A DNA stretch of 43,014 nt from Hyphomicrobiaceae bacterium. GTDB taxonomy: Bacteria > Pseudomonadota > Alphaproteobacteria > Rhizobiales > Hyphomicrobiaceae. The notes under the pieces are model-generated. The model searched no databases. It saw nothing but the letters and a program-made list of their open reading frames with translations, and was not told the origin of the DNA. This document shows positions 39,535-43,014 of this stretch, in pieces. The translations under genes and the position numbers were made by a program. Positions within the stretch are counted from its first letter, which is position 1. The number at the start of each line of letters is the position of its first letter. The DNA is taken from NCBI GenBank assembly GCA_025359185.1, contig JANYHF010000051.1:1-43014 (forward strand). Direction: 5' to 3'.

Positions 39535-40683
39535 ATGTCCACCAACCGCCCTCTTGCTCCCGAAACCGCCACCGCGCAGGCGTTGCACTACCTTGACCCC
39601 GCGACCGGCGCCGTGGCCCCGCCGATCCATCCGTCGTCGACGTTTGCGCGGGACGAAAACTACGAGCTGCGCGGCGGCTACAACTATTCGCGGTATGAGA
39701 GCCCGACCATCGATCTGGCCGAAGCCATCATCTGCCGACTGGAGAACGGGGCGGCATCGCAGCTGTTCGCCTCGGGGCTGGCGGGCATTGCCGCGGTGTT
39801 CGAAACCCTCAAACCAGGCGCACACGTCGTTGTCCCCAAGGTGATGTATTTCGGCGCGCTGCTGTGGCTGCGCCGTGTGGCCGCGCACAAGGGCATGACC
39901 CTCGATCAGTTCGACCAGGGCGATATCGAGACGCTGGGCAAAGCCGTCAAGCCTGGCAAGACCGAGCTGGTGTGGCTCGAGACGCCCGCCAACCCCACCT
40001 TCGAAGTCATCGATATTGCCGAGGCTGCGCGCATCGCCCATGCGGCGGGGGCAGTGCTGGGCGTCGACAGCACCAATGCGCCGCCCTGCACGCAGCGGCC
40101 GTTGGAGCTGGGCGCGGACATCTCTTTCCACTCGGCGACGAAATTTCTCAACGGCCATTCCGACATCACCGGCGGCGTAGTGACGTTCGCCAAGAAGGAC
40201 GCGCGGTTCGAGGACTTGCATCTGGTGCGCAAGCACCAGGGCGCAGTGCTGGGCGCGTTCGAGGCCTGGCTGCTGATCCGGGGGATGCGGACGCTATTTG
40301 TGCGTTTTGAGCGGCAGACGGCTAACGCCATGGCGATTGCCCGGCATTTCGAGGGCCATCCGAAGGTGACGCGCGTGATCTATCCGGGGCTGGAGAGCCA
40401 TCCCGCCCACGCCATCGCCAAGCGGCAGATGACGGGCGGGTTTGGCAGTATGCTGTCGATTTTGACGGTGGGAGGCGCGGCGGAGGCCAGGCGGGCGGCA
40501 GCAGCTGTGAAGGTGTTCTATCCGGCAACGTCGCTGGGCGGTGTCGAAAGCCTGATCGAGCACCGCGCCACCGTCGAAGGGCCGGACTCGCCCGTGCCAC
40601 CAACGCTGCTGCGCGTGTCGGTCGGCATCGAGCACGTCTCGGACCTGATTGCCGATCTGGAACAGGCGCTGGAGTCAATCTGA
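39535..40683 (+). CDS. Cys/Met metabolism PLP-dependent enzyme (trans-sulfuration type)
   Basis: A 382-residue member of the cystathionine gamma-synthase/beta-lyase family. Landmarks: HPSSTFARDENYELRGGYNYSRYESPT, the ASGLAGIAAVFETLKPG helix, LVWLETPANPTFEVIDI, GVDSTNAPPCTQRPLELGAD and the PLP Lys203 in SFHSATKFLNGHSDITGG. The C-terminal ATSLGGVESLIEHRAT and LLRVSVGIEHVSDLIADLEQAL are standard. GVESL suggests a beta-lyase or gamma-synthase, but which cannot be settled by eye. It lies 95 bases before a dimethylformamidase-like gene on the same strand. Confidence 0.88.
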   Translation: MSTNRPLAPETATAQALHYLDPATGAVAPPIHPSSTFARDENYELRGGYNYSRYESPTIDLAEAIICRLENGAASQLFASGLAGIAAVFETLKPGAHVVVPKVMYFGALLWLRRVAAHKGMTLDQFDQGDIETLGKAVKPGKTELVWLETPANPTFEVIDIAEAARIAHAAGAVLGVDSTNAPPCTQRPLELGADISFHSATKFLNGHSDITGGVVTFAKKDARFEDLHLVRKHQGAVLGAFEAWLLIRGMRTLFVRFERQTANAMAIARHFEGHPKVTRVIYPGLESHPAHAIAKRQMTGGFGSMLSILTVGGAAEARRAAAAVKVFYPATSLGGVESLIEHRATVEGPDSPVPPTLLRVSVGIEHVSDLIADLEQALESI

Positions 40684-40777
40684 TGCCCGATCAGATAGCA
40701 TTGCGCCAGGCCCTTCCCGGGACAGGGTGGGGCGGGAAAACATGTCCTGCGCGCCAGCTCGCACCGCATTGCCGCCC

Positions 40778-42397
40778 ATGACTGATCATCCGAAACGCGG
40801 CGCGACCACACGCGGCACGTGGCCAAGCGCGATTGCTGAGAACTTTTACGAGCGGGCGAGCAACGATCCGGGCGACCCGCAGCTTTGGGCCTTTACGGAT
40901 CGGTGGTCCTATGCGCCGGGTGAGACCATGCGCGTGCATGTTTCGGCGACGCTGGCCAAGTTTGACGTGGAGATTTGGCGCGACGGGGCTGAACGCACGC
41001 CTTTACGCACTATTAATGACTTGCCCGGCGCTTTCCATCAGACGCCGGACGATTGCTCCGTCACTGGCTGCGGCTGGCCGATGGCATTTGAAATTGTCAT
41101 TCCGCAGAACTGGCGCTCCGGCGGCTATATCATCGGGCTCAGCGGTGGCGGGCTTGAGTATCACCACCTCATTCTCGTGCGCGCGGACCCCGGCCGGGAG
41201 GCACCCCTGCTGCTGGTGGCATCCACCGGCACCTGGGCAGCTTACAACGACTGGGGCGGGTCCAACCATTACGAGGGCATCACCGGGCCTGACCACAACC
41301 AGTTCTCGCCGCGCGTGTCCATCCATCGCCCGTTCTCTCGCGGCTTCGTCGTGCTGCCCGAGGGCGCGCCGCGGGTGCCGCTGCGAACGCCTCCCGTGAT
41401 GGGCGCGGCGCTCCGGCACCCGCATGTCGAATGGGCGTATGCGAACGGCTATTCCAAGAAATACGCCAGCGCCGGTTGGGCCAGCTATGACCGGCATTTT
41501 GTGCGCTGGGCCGAGGCAGCGGGATACGCCGTGGACGTCTGTGCATTGCACGATCTCCAGATCCAACCGGAGCTGCTGAAAGGCTATGCCTGCGCCGTCT
41601 TCGTTGGCCATGACGAGTATTGGACCAAAGAGCAGCGCGACGCCGTCGATGCCTATGTGGACGGCGGCGGCCATGCAGCGCGGTTCGCGGGCAACTTCCT
41701 CTGGCAGACGCGGCTGGAGGACGATGGCACGACGCACGTCTGCTACAAGTACAGGGCGCGTACGGAAGATCCGCTTTATCACTCCACAGACCGTTCGCGT
41801 ACAACCACCGCCTGGGAATCGCTCGAAGTTGCCCGGCCTGGCGCAACCACCTTCGGCGTCAACGCATTGCGCGGTATGTATGCCGGCTGGGCAGGTGCCG
41901 CGCCGAGGCACGCGGGCGGCTTCACCGTCTACCGCCCGGAGCACTGGGCGTTCGCGGGCACGGACCTCTACTATGGTGACGTGTTCGGCGCCGCCTCGCG
42001 CATTTTTGGCTATGAAGTCGACGGGCTCGACTACACGGTTCGCGATGGGTTGCCAGTGGCACTGGGCACGGATGGCGCGCCACAAGGCATAGACATCATT
42101 GCCATGGGCCTTGCCGTCATGGCCGAAGAAAACCACGGCGAACGCGGTGTCGTGCCCTTCCTCGGCGATGAAGACCTGCGCTTCGCCGCCGAGGCCGTGC
42201 ACGGAGCAGCGACGCTCGAAGCAATGGAAATGATGCGGCGCGGCTCGGGCATGATTGTCAGTTTTCAGCGCGGCCGAGGCGAAGTCTTCACGGCAGGCAC
42301 CTGCGAGTGGGTGGCGGGTCTCATCGACCGTGACCCGTTCGTCGAGCGGATCACCCGCAATGTGCTGGACAGGTTTATGAGCCGGAGTTCGAAATGA
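40778..42397 (+). CDS. N,N-dimethylformamidase beta-subunit-like protein
   Basis: About 539 residues. Sequence landmarks: FTDRWSYAPGETMRVHVSAT (N-terminal beta-sandwich), LLLVASTGTWAAYNDWGGSNHYEG, SPRVSIHRPFSRGF, the class I amidotransferase-like YAVDVCALHDLQ, GYACAVFVGHDEYWTKEQRDAVDAYVDGGG, and the C-terminal WVAGLIDRDPFVERITRNVL. This fits the large subunit of iron-dependent N,N-dimethylformamidase and relatives, which hydrolyse small formamides. The small alpha subunit normally just upstream is not seen, and the sequence may be a distant family member with another substrate. An ATG at 40742 with GGGAAAAC upstream is an alternative start. Confidence 0.75.
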   Translation: MTDHPKRGATTRGTWPSAIAENFYERASNDPGDPQLWAFTDRWSYAPGETMRVHVSATLAKFDVEIWRDGAERTPLRTINDLPGAFHQTPDDCSVTGCGWPMAFEIVIPQNWRSGGYIIGLSGGGLEYHHLILVRADPGREAPLLLVASTGTWAAYNDWGGSNHYEGITGPDHNQFSPRVSIHRPFSRGFVVLPEGAPRVPLRTPPVMGAALRHPHVEWAYANGYSKKYASAGWASYDRHFVRWAEAAGYAVDVCALHDLQIQPELLKGYACAVFVGHDEYWTKEQRDAVDAYVDGGGHAARFAGNFLWQTRLEDDGTTHVCYKYRARTEDPLYHSTDRSRTTTAWESLEVARPGATTFGVNALRGMYAGWAGAAPRHAGGFTVYRPEHWAFAGTDLYYGDVFGAASRIFGYEVDGLDYTVRDGLPVALGTDGAPQGIDIIAMGLAVMAEENHGERGVVPFLGDEDLRFAAEAVHGAATLEAMEMMRRGSGMIVSFQRGRGEVFTAGTCEWVAGLIDRDPFVERITRNVLDRFMSRSSK

Positions 42398-42933
42398 CTC
42401 AGTACGTCGCGCTGCTGCGCGCGATCAATGTCGGAGGCAACAATCGCGTCACCATGGGCGCGCTGCGTGAACTGGGCATCGGCCTTGGATGGACGTCGCC
42501 TCGCACGCTGCTGACCAGCGGCAATCTGGTGTTCGAAGTCAAAGAGACGCGGGCGGAGCAACTGGAAGCGGACTTGGAAGCAGCGGTTGCGGCCAAACTG
42601 TCCGTCTACATTGATGTGATCGTGCGGACCGCGGCTGAGTGGCACGCCGCCATTGCTGGCAATCCGTTCGCCGGGATGGCCGCCGCCGATCCAGGCCACC
42701 TCGTGCTGTTATGCCTGAAGGAGCCGCCGGCGGCTGGCGGCGTCGCCACGCTCGCGGCCGCCATCAAGGGCCGCGAAAGCGTGCACGCGGTGGGGCACGA
42801 TCTCTATATCACGTATCCAGATGGAATTGGCAGCTCAAAACTTACCGCCAGCGTGATCGAGACGCGCCTGGGAACGCGCGGCACCGCGAGGAATTGGAAT
42901 ACGGTGCTGAAGATCGGTGAAATGATGATGTGA
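42394..42933 (+). CDS. DUF1697 family protein
   Basis: A 179-residue DUF1697 protein with the hallmark start MTQYVALLRAINVGGNNRV, the LRELGIGLGWTSPRTLLTSGNLVFEV segment, and a C-terminal SKLTASVIETRLGTRGTARNWNTVLKI (the GT-x-RNWNT signature). The function of the family is not known. It overlaps the preceding gene by four bases (ATGA), so the two are translationally coupled. It looks complete. Confidence 0.9.
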   Translation: MTQYVALLRAINVGGNNRVTMGALRELGIGLGWTSPRTLLTSGNLVFEVKETRAEQLEADLEAAVAAKLSVYIDVIVRTAAEWHAAIAGNPFAGMAAADPGHLVLLCLKEPPAAGGVATLAAAIKGRESVHAVGHDLYITYPDGIGSSKLTASVIETRLGTRGTARNWNTVLKIGEMMM

Positions 42934-42953
42934 TTGGCGCTCGCTGGTGCGAT

Positions 42954-43014
42954 GTAGGGGCGACGGGCCGTCGCCCGTCTAACAGCATACGCCGCTGCTA
43001 GGCGGGCGACGGCC
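42954..43014. repeat. Family C element, second copy, runs off the right edge
   Basis: GTAGGGGCGACGGGCCGTCG begins the element and an inverse GGCGGGCGACGGCC closes the visible part. The first 10 bases match those at 27498-27507 and the layout (GTAGGGGCGAC, then GGCCGTC, then CGTC) is the same. The right terminal arm lies beyond the window. Confidence 0.6.

Noticed and set aside
38009-39844. 611-codon plus-strand frame opposite the LOG and DMT genes.
   Set aside because: Antisense shadow crossing two real genes and the start of a third; no conserved motif.

Overview
The window is a GC-rich, densely packed chromosomal segment. Gene content points to an alphaproteobacterium, most likely of the Hyphomicrobiales (Rhizobiales) type: a CcmF-CcmH-CcmI cytochrome c maturation block, glutaryl-CoA dehydrogenase next to a GABA-type transaminase, FabI, a beta-class GST with a divergent MarR regulator, cobalamin genes of the cobA/cobD/cobT kind, and a copper nitrite reductase behind an FNR-type box. 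No rRNA, tRNA or CRISPR array was seen. The genus cannot be named from the sequence alone.

Layout. 1-860: an IS1182-like transposase remnant abuts a DUF433/DUF5615 toxin-antitoxin pair whose toxin has lost its C-terminus. 857-3504: gcdH and gabT, consistent with 5-aminovalerate/glutarate or lysine catabolism. 3625-4085: a decayed ParDE/RelE-like pair. 4097-8563: cytochrome b561, an amidase, a beta-hydroxyacid dehydrogenase, an HbpS/GlcG-like protein and a 2OG-Fe(II) oxygenase. 8781-12609: ccmI, ccmH and ccmF (transcribed F-H-I), with a repeat inserted between ccmF and the recognisable part of ccmH. 12847-15864: cobT, divergent from cobA-cobD. 15987-18091: gst/marR and fabI. 18198-23399: a truncated Phd-like antitoxin, tex, an LLM flavin oxidoreductase and an RsmB-type methyltransferase. 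23593-27465: a tight four-gene operon (KamA radical SAM aminomutase, two different Ddl-like ATP-grasp ligases, a GNAT acetyltransferase). 27600-31735: fadD, an acyl carrier protein, a FabF-type synthase and a cyclophilin-like protein. 31732-34982: radC, map, sfsA and a CinA-N/MoaB-type protein. 35082-35717: a second DUF433/DUF5615 pair, toxin frameshifted. 35846-37630: a four-module nitrite reductase (cytochrome c, cupredoxin, two-domain NirK). 38000-42933: a LOG-family protein, a half-size DMT transporter, a Cys/Met-metabolism PLP enzyme, a dimethylformamidase-beta-like protein and DUF1697.

How the parts work together. The kamA operon is the best candidate for an undescribed pathway. Its enzymes would make beta-lysine, join amino acids by two ATP-dependent ligations and acetylate the product. 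That resembles the logic of known acetylated osmolytes and small peptides, but I know of no assigned product. The Ccm proteins would supply covalent haem for c-type cytochromes such as the N-terminal domain of the nitrite reductase. GabT and GcdH fit consecutive parts of a lysine/5-aminovalerate route.

Two further themes stand out. First, four toxin-antitoxin loci are all damaged, usually in the toxin. Second, the intergenic spaces carry at least seven small palindromic or inverted-repeat families, several with more than one copy in the window, and some touch stop codons or a gene start.
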